Below, in pieces: positions 57,750-64,000 of a DNA stretch of 64,000 bases (the stretch's first letter is position 1; every line of letters starts with the position of its first letter). The stretch is from positions 1 to 64,000 of the forward strand of contig JBFWQE010000007.1 of NCBI GenBank assembly GCA_050249615.1, read 5' to 3'. A model generated the notes under the pieces. The model did not search any database. It saw only the letters and a program-made list of their open reading frames with translations, and had not been told where the DNA came from. Position numbers and translations under genes: made by a program. The stretch is from VFZN01 sp050249615 (GTDB lineage: Bacteria > Acidobacteriota > Vicinamibacteria > Vicinamibacterales > UBA2999).

Positions 57750-58391
57750 ATGACCCCTTATCTCGTGCATATCGGTTACGTGTTGATGCTCGTCGCACTC
57801 GTGGCGCGAGATGTCCTGTGGCTCCGCGCGATGATGGTGGCGGCCCAGGGCGTGCTGGGCGGCTACGCCTGGCTCATGAAGGTGCCGGCCATCACCCTGT
57901 GGAACAGCCTCTTCGTGGCGATCAATCTCGCCTGGGTGATCCGGATCCTGCACGAACGGCGCGCCGTGCAGCTGCCGGCGGACCTGGCCGCCCTCTACGA
58001 GCGCCACTTCAGTGCCTTCACCAGGGCCGAGTTCCTCCGCTGGTGGCAGACGGGCCGTCGCGAGCGGATCTGCGACCGCCAGCTCACCTGGAACGGCCAG
58101 CGACCCGAAGCCCTCTACTTCCTTCTCGGCGGCCGGGCCCGCGTCAGCCGCGGCGGCGAGGATGTGGTCGACCTGGCGCCCGGCCAGTTCGTCGCCGAGA
58201 TGAGCCTCATCACCGGCGATCCCGCCAATGCGGACGTCGTCACGCTGGGCGAGGCCGACGTCATCTGGTGGCCCACCGCGGACCTGCGGGCGATGCAGAC
58301 CGCCCAGCCGGCCCTCTGGGCGCGGCTGCAGTCCGTGATCGGCCGCGACCTCGTGGAAAAAATCCGGCGCGGCGACACCCGATCCGCGTGA
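57750..58391 (+). CDS. Popeye-like membrane protein with cyclic-nucleotide-binding-like domain
   Basis: 213 residues. Three membrane helices fill about residues 3-65. A cyclic-nucleotide-binding-like beta-barrel (about 80-200) follows with EALYFLLGGRARVSRGG and GQFVAEMSLITGDPANADVV. This topology, three helices then the sensor domain, is that of Popeye (POPDC) proteins. In canonical CNB domains the phosphate cassette ends RxAxV. Here the Arg is replaced (ANADV), as it also differs in Popeye proteins, so ligand binding may follow the Popeye mode. The ligand is not known. It precedes the PCMT gene by 36 bp. Confidence 0.75.
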   Translation: MTPYLVHIGYVLMLVALVARDVLWLRAMMVAAQGVLGGYAWLMKVPAITLWNSLFVAINLAWVIRILHERRAVQLPADLAALYERHFSAFTRAEFLRWWQTGRRERICDRQLTWNGQRPEALYFLLGGRARVSRGGEDVVDLAPGQFVAEMSLITGDPANADVVTLGEADVIWWPTADLRAMQTAQPALWARLQSVIGRDLVEKIRRGDTRSA

Positions 58392-58427
58392 CGGAGCAGG
58401 TCCATAATGCATAGAGGAGGTGCGGCC

Positions 58428-59159
58428 ATGAAACGATTTGCCGCCCTTGTGTCAATCGTGCTGGCCGCGTCGGCGCTCTGGACCTGCGGCGGCGCCATTA
58501 CCGCCGAGTCGCAGGACCGAACGGCCGATGCCCGGCGCATGGTCGACAGCCAGCTGCGCGGGCGCGGCATCCGCGACGAGCGCGTGCTGGCCGCCATGTT
58601 GAAAGTGCCGCGCCACCGCTACGTCCCGCCCGAGATGCAGCGCTCGGCATACGCCGACAGCGCGCTTCCCATCGGCTATGGCCAGACCATCTCGCAACCC
58701 TACATTGTCGCGTTCATGACCGAGGCCCTGAAGATCGAGCCATCCGACGTGGTGCTGGAGATCGGCACCGGCTCCGGCTACCAGGCCGCCATCCTGGGCG
58801 AACTGGCGCGCGAGGTGTACACCATCGAGATCGTGCCCGAGCTCGCTGATCGCGCGCGCCGGACGCTCGAGGCCGAAGGCTACCGCAACGTCCACGTGCG
58901 CGCGGGCGACGGCTACAAGGGCTGGCCCGAGCACGCCCCGTTCCCGAAGATCATGGTCACCGCGGCGCCGGAGGAGGTGCCGCCGGCGCTGGTCGATCAG
59001 CTCGCGGTCGGCGGCACGATGATCCTGCCGGTCGGCCCGCGCATGGGCGATCAGGAACTGCGCATCCTGACGAAGGGGGAGAAAGGCATCATGACCGAGC
59101 GGAGCCTTCCGGTGCGGTTCGTGCCGATGGTGAAGCCGCCGGGCGGGCCCGAGCCGTGA
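58428..59159 (+). CDS. pcm: Protein-L-isoaspartate O-methyltransferase with export signal
   Basis: 243 residues from ATG 58428, with GAGGAGG upstream. The enzyme core is typical: MVDSQLRGRGIRDERVLAAM, GQTISQPYIVAFMTEAL and the SAM-binding VLEIGTGSGYQAAIL. It methylates isoaspartyl residues to start their repair. Unlike cytoplasmic Pcm, it has about 25 extra N-terminal residues forming a hydrophobic signal (FAALVSIVLAASALWTCGG) with a possible lipobox Cys20, so a periplasmic location is predicted. How SAM would be available there is unclear. The stop overlaps the MJ1316-domain gene by 4 bp. Confidence 0.9.
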   Translation: MKRFAALVSIVLAASALWTCGGAITAESQDRTADARRMVDSQLRGRGIRDERVLAAMLKVPRHRYVPPEMQRSAYADSALPIGYGQTISQPYIVAFMTEALKIEPSDVVLEIGTGSGYQAAILGELAREVYTIEIVPELADRARRTLEAEGYRNVHVRAGDGYKGWPEHAPFPKIMVTAAPEEVPPALVDQLAVGGTMILPVGPRMGDQELRILTKGEKGIMTERSLPVRFVPMVKPPGGPEP

Positions 59160-59416
59160 TCCCTGTCCAGGACCTGCTCCACCGGATCCGCTGGGATCCC
59201 GCCATGGGCGCGTCGCGTTTCGAGGTCGCGTTCCTGGATCGGGTGGCGCATCGGCTCGAGCGCGTCCCCCTGACGGCCGTGCGCTTCGACCCGGAGGAAC
59301 CCTTCGGGTTCGAGGCCGTGGCGGCCGACGGCGTCGAGCACTTCGTCCCGTACCACCGCGTGCGAGAGGTCTACCGGGACGGCGTGCTCATCTGGAGCCG
59401 CCCGCCGCACGAGTAG
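59156..59416 (+). CDS. DUF504/MJ1316-domain protein (RNA cyclic-group end-recognition domain)
   Basis: 86 residues from GTG. It matches the MJ1316 fold: IPVQDLLHRIRWDP at the start, VPLTAVRF in the middle and VPYHRVREVYRDG near the end. The domain is proposed to recognise 2',3'-cyclic phosphate or related RNA ends and is repeatedly linked to RNA ligase/repair genes. Here it is translationally coupled (4-bp overlap) to the PCMT gene and lies convergent to RtcB and archease, which join such ends. The family match is clear. A role with RtcB is inferred. Confidence 0.85.
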   Translation: MIPVQDLLHRIRWDPAMGASRFEVAFLDRVAHRLERVPLTAVRFDPEEPFGFEAVAADGVEHFVPYHRVREVYRDGVLIWSRPPHE

Positions 59417-59418
59417 GG

Positions 59419-59435
59419 CCCGCGCTTCGCGCGGG
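59419..59435. terminator. Stem-loop between convergent MJ1316-type and rtcB genes
   Basis: A 7-bp perfect GC stem (cccgcgc / gcgcggg) with a uuc loop directly after the MJ1316-domain stop. No T-tract is present. The remaining 100 bp before the rtcB stop are GC-rich with no gene. Confidence 0.45.
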
Positions 59436-59536
59436 GGCTCGCGATTCGCGCGACCGGCCCATCGCCGGGGTGAGGGCAAGCCCGTGCTCACGAACGGGTG
59501 AGCGGCGAAGCCGCCTCCCGGCTCCCGGTTCGCTCG

Positions 59537-60967
59537 TCACCCCTTGATGCACACCACCGGCTCGAGCCGCGCCACCTTGCGCGAGAGCCCGGCTGCGTCC
59601 GCCGCGTCCACCACGCGGGTCACGTCCTTGTAGGCCGCCGGCGCCTCTTCGGCGATGCCGCGCGACGAGGGGCTGCGGATGATGATGCCGCGCTCGGCCA
59701 GATCGTCGGCAATCTGTCGCCCCTTGAACCGCCGGAGCGCCTCGTTCCGGCTCATGCTGCGCCCGGCGCCATGGCACGACGAGCCGAACGCCCGCTCGCC
59801 CTTTCCACCCGTGCCCGCGAGCACGTATGAGGCGGTGCCCATCGTGCCGCCAATCAGCACGGGCTGTCCCACGTCCTTCCAGACGGCAGGCAGTTCCGGA
59901 TGGCCCGGCCCGAACGCCCGTGTCGCACCCTTCCGGTGGACGAACAGGCGCTTCTCCTCGCCGTCCACGACATGTGCCTCCATCTTGCAGGTGTTGTGCG
60001 ACACGTCGTAGAGAAGCGGCAGCGTCGTGCCCGGGAACAGCCGCGCGAACGCGTCGCGCACCAGAGCCGTGATGATCTGCCGATTGGCGAGCGCGCAGTT
60101 GATGCCGGCGCGCATGGCCCCGAGATAGGCGCGGCCCAGCGCCGAGCGGATGGGCGCGCACGCCAGCTCCCGGTCCGGCAGCTCGATGCCGTGGGCAGCG
60201 GCCTCGATGGCCATCCGCCGCAGGAACTCGGTGCCGATCTGGTGGCCGAGCCCGCGCGACCCGCAGTGGATGGTGACGACGAGGTCGCCCTCGCGAAGCT
60301 GGAACGACTCGCCGATCGCGCGATCGAATACCGCGGTCACGCGCTGCACCTCGAGGTAGTGGTTCCCGGACCCGAGCGTGCCCATCTCGTCGCGCTGCCG
60401 GCGTTTGGCCTGGTGCGACACCTCGGCCGGATCGGCGTCTGCCATGCACCCGCGCTCCTCGATGCGATCGAGATCGGCGACGGTGCCGTACCCGCGATCC
60501 ACGGCCCACCGCGCGCCACCGGAGAGCATGGCGTCCATCTCGGCCTCGTTCAGGCTGATCTCTCCCTCGCTGCCGACACCCGCCGGGACCGCCCGCGCCA
60601 GGGCGTTCGCCACATCGACCTTGCGCGTCTCGATATCACGCAGCTTCAGGCCCGTGTAGAGCGTGCGGACGCCGCAGGAGATGTCGAATCCCACGCCGCC
60701 CGCGGAGATCACCCCGCCTCGATCCGGATCGAAGGCCGCCACGCCGCCGATGGGAAATCCGTAGCCCCAGTGCGCGTCGGGCATGGCATAGGACGCGCCC
60801 TCGATGCCCGGCAGCATGGCGACATTGGCTACCTGCTCGTACACCTTGTGGTCCATCTCCGCGACCAGGGCTTCGGAGGCGTAGATGATGCCCGGCACCC
60901 GCATGCGCCCGTGCGGCTCGATCACCCACTCGTGATCGGAACGGCGGATCAGCAGCGACAGGTCCAT
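59537..60967 (-). CDS. rtcB: RNA-splicing ligase RtcB (long form)
   Basis: 476 residues with GGGGGAGGA just before the ATG. Motifs: MPDAHWGYGFPIGGVAA, GGVGFDISCGVR (metal Cys), GTLGSGNHYLEVQ, HCGSRGLGHQ (metal His), YDVSHNTCKME and SSCHGAGRSMSR with His399 as the guanylylation site. The length fits the archaeal/metazoan-like form, which needs archease, and not the shorter E. coli form. It joins RNA 3'-phosphate or 2',3'-cyclic phosphate ends to 5'-OH ends using GTP and Mn2+. The archease gene lies 15 bp upstream. Confidence 0.97.
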   Translation of the reverse strand: MDLSLLIRRSDHEWVIEPHGRMRVPGIIYASEALVAEMDHKVYEQVANVAMLPGIEGASYAMPDAHWGYGFPIGGVAAFDPDRGGVISAGGVGFDISCGVRTLYTGLKLRDIETRKVDVANALARAVPAGVGSEGEISLNEAEMDAMLSGGARWAVDRGYGTVADLDRIEERGCMADADPAEVSHQAKRRQRDEMGTLGSGNHYLEVQRVTAVFDRAIGESFQLREGDLVVTIHCGSRGLGHQIGTEFLRRMAIEAAAHGIELPDRELACAPIRSALGRAYLGAMRAGINCALANRQIITALVRDAFARLFPGTTLPLLYDVSHNTCKMEAHVVDGEEKRLFVHRKGATRAFGPGHPELPAVWKDVGQPVLIGGTMGTASYVLAGTGGKGERAFGSSCHGAGRSMSRNEALRRFKGRQIADDLAERGIIIRSPSSRGIAEEAPAAYKDVTRVVDAADAAGLSRKVARLEPVVCIKG

Positions 60968-60982
60968 CGCGTCCTCCCCCTC

Positions 60983-61405
60983 TCACACGTCAACGACGCA
61001 CTCGACCGTCCATGCGCCGGCAGCATCCTGCGCGACGCGGAGGGCCGTCTGCGTGGCGCCCTTCACCTCGACGGCCGGCTCGTGCCGTCGGGCATCCACG
61101 CGCTCGCCCCAGGCCGTCGCCCGCAGGTGCCGGTCCACGTCAATCGACACCTCGAAGCGCGCGAAGAGCATCCGGCGCGTGGCCATCTCGAAGACCAGCG
61201 CGTTCAGCCAGTCGACGAGCAGCACCTCGTCGGTGGGTGCCTCGCAGGCGATGGGAACGGCTGTCTCGGGTCGGACGAGAGAGGGATCGGTGATGACCCC
61301 GGTGAGGGCAATCGCGGCCTGCTCGAACGCCTCAGCCATGGTGGGACCGGTTCCGCGGACGCCGATGTCGGCGCCGTGCTCGAAGTGTTCCCAGCGACGC
61401 TCCAT
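60983..61405 (-). CDS. Archease (RtcB cofactor protein)
   Basis: 140 residues from ATG 61405. A longer in-frame start (61471) precedes the conserved beginning. The archease pattern is clear: WEHFEHGADIGVRGTGPTMAEAFEQAA with the conserved His-x-Asp-x-Gly core, LLVDWLNALVFE in the middle and a C-terminal strand ending ECVVDV. Archease speeds up RtcB guanylylation and allows multiple turnover. It is followed by rtcB after 15 bp. Confidence 0.93.
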   Translation of the reverse strand: MERRWEHFEHGADIGVRGTGPTMAEAFEQAAIALTGVITDPSLVRPETAVPIACEAPTDEVLLVDWLNALVFEMATRRMLFARFEVSIDVDRHLRATAWGERVDARRHEPAVEVKGATQTALRVAQDAAGAWTVECVVDV

Positions 61406-61472
61406 GCCAGACGACCCACCCTTATCTTGGCACAGGCCGACGAGGGGACGCGCGGTCCGGAGCCCGGGCACC

Positions 61473-61504
61473 CCTGCGGCGCGCCCCCGGACGCGCGCCG
61501 CAGG
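61473..61504. terminator. GC-rich stem-loop after the coiled-coil protein gene
   Basis: An 11-bp perfect stem (cctgcggcgcg / cgcgccgcagg) with a 10-nt loop between two minus-strand genes. No T-tract is visible. Confidence 0.45.
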
Positions 61505-61517
61505 TGCAGGGACGGGC

Positions 61518-61988
61518 TCAGGCCCGCACCTGGCCGATCTGTTGCCGAACGATGTCCGCGCGCTTCGCGATGCCCTCCGCCTTGGCCCGGAGCAGCCTGC
61601 GATTCTTCTTCACCGTCTCGGCGTCCTGGAGCATCGGCGCCTTGTTCGCGAGCAGCACCAGGAGGGTATCGGACGCGCGCCTTGCCCGATCGAGAGCCGC
61701 CACCTGCGTAGACGTCAGATCGGCTCGGGCTGCATCCACGGCGGCAATCGCATCCCTCAGGGAGCCCGCCTGCGCCTCGAGCGTCGCCACCCGCTCTCGC
61801 ACCAGCGCAAAATCAGGCCGCCCGCCGCGCAGCAGCTGCCGGATCTCCCGGGCGTCCGCGCTCACCCGTGCGGCATGCGCGGCCACCTGTTCGATGGCCG
61901 GCCCGAGATCCGCCGCGGCGGCGGGGGCGGGAGCGGCAGCCAGCGCGATCCCGAGAACGAAGGCAGTGGTCATGACCGTGGTCGTCAT
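61518..61988 (-). CDS. Secreted alpha-helical/coiled-coil protein of unknown function
   Basis: 156 residues from ATG 61988, with AGGAGGT upstream. A signal peptide (TTAFVLGIALAAAPAPAAAA) is followed by about 130 residues that are almost wholly helical and rich in Arg/Ala (VRERVATLEAQAGSLRDAI, then AALDRARRASDTLLVLL). No family was recognised. It is on the same strand as archease, but a stem-loop separates them. Confidence 0.7.
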   Translation of the reverse strand: MTTTVMTTAFVLGIALAAAPAPAAAADLGPAIEQVAAHAARVSADAREIRQLLRGGRPDFALVRERVATLEAQAGSLRDAIAAVDAARADLTSTQVAALDRARRASDTLLVLLANKAPMLQDAETVKKNRRLLRAKAEGIAKRADIVRQQIGQVRA

Positions 61989-62101
61989 CGTGTTGCACCT
62001 CCTGCCGCCGAAGGTAGCCGGGCAGGGACCTGCTCGAAAAATAGAAAGTTCAAGACGTATTCTTTGAATTATCCGAATCACCGGCGCGCTCGGCGCCATG
62101 G

Positions 62102-62107
62102 TGTGAT
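62102..62107 (+). promoter_or_regulatory. -10-like TGTGAT of the APH-AAA kinase gene
   Basis: TGTGAT ends 6 nt before the ATG, with no Shine-Dalgarno. It is a weak hexamer, reported because of its spacing. Confidence 0.3.
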
Positions 62108-62113
62108 CCCGGG

Positions 62114-63694
62114 ATGAGCGATCAGGCGGAGGTCCTGGCGTTTCTTTGCGATCCGGCCAGCTACGAGGGGCGGCCCGCCACGGTCGAGCGCATCGACACG
62201 CACAGCGCGAGCGTGTTCCTCGCAGGCGAGTTCGCCTTCAAGCTGAAGCGCGCGGTGCGCTACACGTTCCTCGATTTCTCGACCGAGGAACGCCGACGCC
62301 ACTTCTGCGAGGCCGAAGTGCGCCTCAATCGCCGGACGGCACCCGGGCTCTACGTCGGCGTCACCCCCGTCACACGGGAGGCCGATGGCCGCCTGGCCTT
62401 CGGTGGTCGGGGTGTTCCCGTGGACTGGCTCGTGGTCATGCGCCGCTTCCCGCAGGAGCAGCTCCTCGATCGCTTGGCCCTGTCGGGCGGAATCTCGCCG
62501 GAAATCGCGCGACGGCTCGCGGACAGGATCGCCGACTTCCACGCCGTGGCCGCGCCGGCGCCGCACCGCGGCGGGCGTGCGGGCATGCGCGATGTCGTCG
62601 AGGACAACTCGCGTGCCCTGACTGCCGCGGGCGACGTGCTCGACCCCACGGTCGTCCATGCCGTCAACACGGCGTGCGAAGAATCCGTCGCCCGCCTCGG
62701 TGCCGTGCTCGAGACCCGCCGTGCCGGCGGCTTCGTCCGCCAGTGCCACGGCGATCTGCACCTCCGCAACATCGTCCTCGTCGACCAGGTGCCCACGCTG
62801 TTCGACGCGGTGGAATTCAACGACGACTTCGCGTGCATCGACGTGTGGTACGACGTCGCGTTCCTCTTGATGGACATGTGGGGACGGGCGCTGGCAAGCC
62901 AGGCCAACGTGGTGTTCAACCAGTACCTGCTGCGCACGAGCGATCTCGGGGGCCTGCCGCTGCTGCCGCTGTTCCTGGCCTGCCGCGCGGCGATCCGATC
63001 GAAGACGAGCCTGGCGAGCGCCTCCCTGGAGACCGATCCGGGGCGGCGCCACGAGTTCGAGGCCCGCGCGCGGGACTACCTGGCCCTTGCCGCCCGGCTC
63101 GTCGTCCCGGCGGCTCCGCGAATGGTGGCCATCGGCGGCCTGTCAGGGTCCGGCAAGTCCACGTTGGCCGCGTACCTCGCGCCGCTGATGGGCAACCCGC
63201 CCGGCGCCGTCGTCCTGCGAAGCGACGTGCTCCGGAAGGCGCTCTTTCACGTCGCGCCCGAGGAGCGTCTGGGACCGGAGGGCTATCAGCCCGAAGTCAC
63301 GCGCGAGGTCTACCATGCCCTGGCCGGCCGTGCCGCCGACGTGCTGGACGCGGGCGGAAGCGTCGTGGTGGATGCCACGTTCCTCGACCCGGAATGGCGA
63401 GATGGCGCTGCCCGCGTGGCGGCCATGGCAGGCGTGCCCTTCACCGGCATCTGGCTGGACGCGCCTCCCGCGATGATGGCCGAGCGCCTGAGCCGCCGAA
63501 CCGGCGACGCCTCGGATGCCACCGTCGAGGTCCTCCACCAGCAACTGCAACGGCAAACAGACGGAATCCTGTGGAATCGGATCGATGCCACGGCGCCGAT
63601 CTCGCAGCTGGCGGCCAGAGCACTGGCCGTGGTCCACGATCCAGCGGTGGTGGCGGACACGCCGGATTCCCGGCAGTGTCCTCCCCATCCCTGA
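62114..63694 (+). CDS. Bifunctional aminoglycoside-phosphotransferase-like/P-loop kinase protein
   Basis: 526 residues. N-terminal APH-like kinase domain with FAFKLKR (Lys43), CHGDLHLRN (Asp214, Asn219) and DAVEFNDDFACIDVWYD. C-terminal AAA_33-type P-loop domain with IGGLSGSGKST (Walker A, 342-350) and VVLRSDVLRKALF, an Asp/Arg segment similar to polynucleotide or gluconate kinases, plus VVVDATFLDPEWR. Such two-kinase proteins are widespread but their substrate is not established. They are not proven resistance genes. It stands 125 bp from the divergent coiled-coil gene. Confidence 0.88.
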   Translation: MSDQAEVLAFLCDPASYEGRPATVERIDTHSASVFLAGEFAFKLKRAVRYTFLDFSTEERRRHFCEAEVRLNRRTAPGLYVGVTPVTREADGRLAFGGRGVPVDWLVVMRRFPQEQLLDRLALSGGISPEIARRLADRIADFHAVAAPAPHRGGRAGMRDVVEDNSRALTAAGDVLDPTVVHAVNTACEESVARLGAVLETRRAGGFVRQCHGDLHLRNIVLVDQVPTLFDAVEFNDDFACIDVWYDVAFLLMDMWGRALASQANVVFNQYLLRTSDLGGLPLLPLFLACRAAIRSKTSLASASLETDPGRRHEFEARARDYLALAARLVVPAAPRMVAIGGLSGSGKSTLAAYLAPLMGNPPGAVVLRSDVLRKALFHVAPEERLGPEGYQPEVTREVYHALAGRAADVLDAGGSVVVDATFLDPEWRDGAARVAAMAGVPFTGIWLDAPPAMMAERLSRRTGDASDATVEVLHQQLQRQTDGILWNRIDATAPISQLAARALAVVHDPAVVADTPDSRQCPPHP

Positions 63695-63787
63695 TCAGCC
63701 GGTCCCGGCTGGCGGCTTCACGTCCGAAAGACGCGACTGGCTCGTGGAACGCGAATTGCGTCGGGTCATCTCAGTTGGGCGTTCGCC

Positions 63788-64000
63788 ATGAGACACACGC
63801 ACCCGACCACCGGTCTCTTCGCAGCCGTAATCGCGGTCGCGATTCTCGAGGGCGTCTCCGCCGGGCGCCAGACGACCGGACCGACCACGCCGCCGCTGGT
63901 CATCAGCTCGATGGCCGGAGCGGACCTCTACCAGGCCTACTGCGCGTCGTGTCACGGTCGGGGCGGCAAGGGCGATGGTCCGACCGGTCCCGCGCTCAAG
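63788..64000 (+). CDS. c-type cytochrome, N-terminal fragment (3' end outside window)
   Basis: The first 71 codons are present. A signal-type hydrophobic segment (GLFAAVIAVAILEGVSAG) is followed by a Thr/Pro linker and the heme-attachment motif CASCHGRGGKGDGP (CxxCH). This is typical of small exported cytochrome c domains in electron-transfer or alcohol/sugar dehydrogenase complexes. The ATG follows the kinase stop by 93 bp with no clear Shine-Dalgarno. Remaining domains are not visible. Confidence 0.85.
   Translation, partial: MRHTHPTTGLFAAVIAVAILEGVSAGRQTTGPTTPPLVISSMAGADLYQAYCASCHGRGGKGDGPTGPALK

Noticed and set aside
62114..63694. Aminoglycoside resistance gene
   Set aside because: Only the fold is APH-like. 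The two-domain protein belongs to a widespread family of unknown substrate, so a resistance call is not supported.

Overview
The window looks like a contig from a high-GC, Gram-negative bacterium of the phylum Acidobacteriota, most likely class Vicinamibacteria (former subdivision 6). This is inferred from gene content, not from a marker gene: two PadR-controlled ABC permeases of the acidobacterial duplicated type (ADOP), an Oar-like TonB-dependent receptor with an N-terminal carboxypeptidase-regulatory domain, a Ser/Thr kinase fused to a TolB/FlgO-like domain and TPRs, a B12-dependent ribonucleotide reductase, and very high GC. A run of 100 N at 43880-43979 shows that this is a scaffold.

Layout. 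1-2750 (+): end of a GMC oxidoreductase, a Gfo/Idh/MocA dehydrogenase, an internally duplicated membrane protein and a VTT/DedA-like protein. 2872-6646: a Tes-like radical SAM enzyme (-) divergent from a cardiolipin-synthase-like PLD protein (+), then rpmE. 7020-20369 (-): a MrfB/MrfA-like nuclease-helicase repair pair, a Tat-exported PhoD-like phosphatase, an Oar-like receptor, a tartrate/D-malate dehydrogenase, an SDR, a sodium:solute symporter and a P1-family self-processing peptidase. 20440-21726 (+): M20 deacylase. 21880-29870 (-): Ser/Thr kinase-TPR, SDR, DUF547 protein, alpha/beta hydrolase, ADOP permease and PadR. 30022-30657 (+): DinB-like protein. 30639-32522: two opposed 9-bp-period repeat arrays around a decayed IS256-like element. 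32545-47302 (-): RraA-like protein, RecQ, second ADOP/PadR pair, NrdJ, Pro-rich lipoprotein, histidine kinase, amidase, NtrC-type regulator. 47332-48027 (+): CPBP protease. 48103-57697 (-): biotin carboxylase, biotin carrier, TamB, a seven-POTRA Omp85 protein and a SurA-N-like protein. 57750-59416 (+): Popeye-like protein, exported PCMT, MJ1316-domain protein. 59537-61988 (-): RtcB, archease, a coiled-coil secreted protein. 62114-64000 (+): APH-AAA kinase and the start of a cytochrome c.

How genes work together. The TamB-Omp85-SurA-N genes overlap by one base each and form one outer-membrane biogenesis unit behind the acyl-CoA carboxylase genes. RtcB, archease and the MJ1316 protein form an RNA-repair neighbourhood. 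MrfA/MrfB form a DNA-repair operon. Each PadR precedes its permease with 3 bp spacing or a 4-bp overlap.

Regulatory style. Many first genes of transcription units have a -10 hexamer only 6-8 nt before the start codon and no Shine-Dalgarno, which suggests leaderless mRNAs. Genes inside operons have clear Shine-Dalgarno sites. Intergenic spaces are rich in short-period (7-10 bp) tandem arrays, several of them present as related copies at separate loci. I saw no tRNA, rRNA, CRISPR or phage genes.
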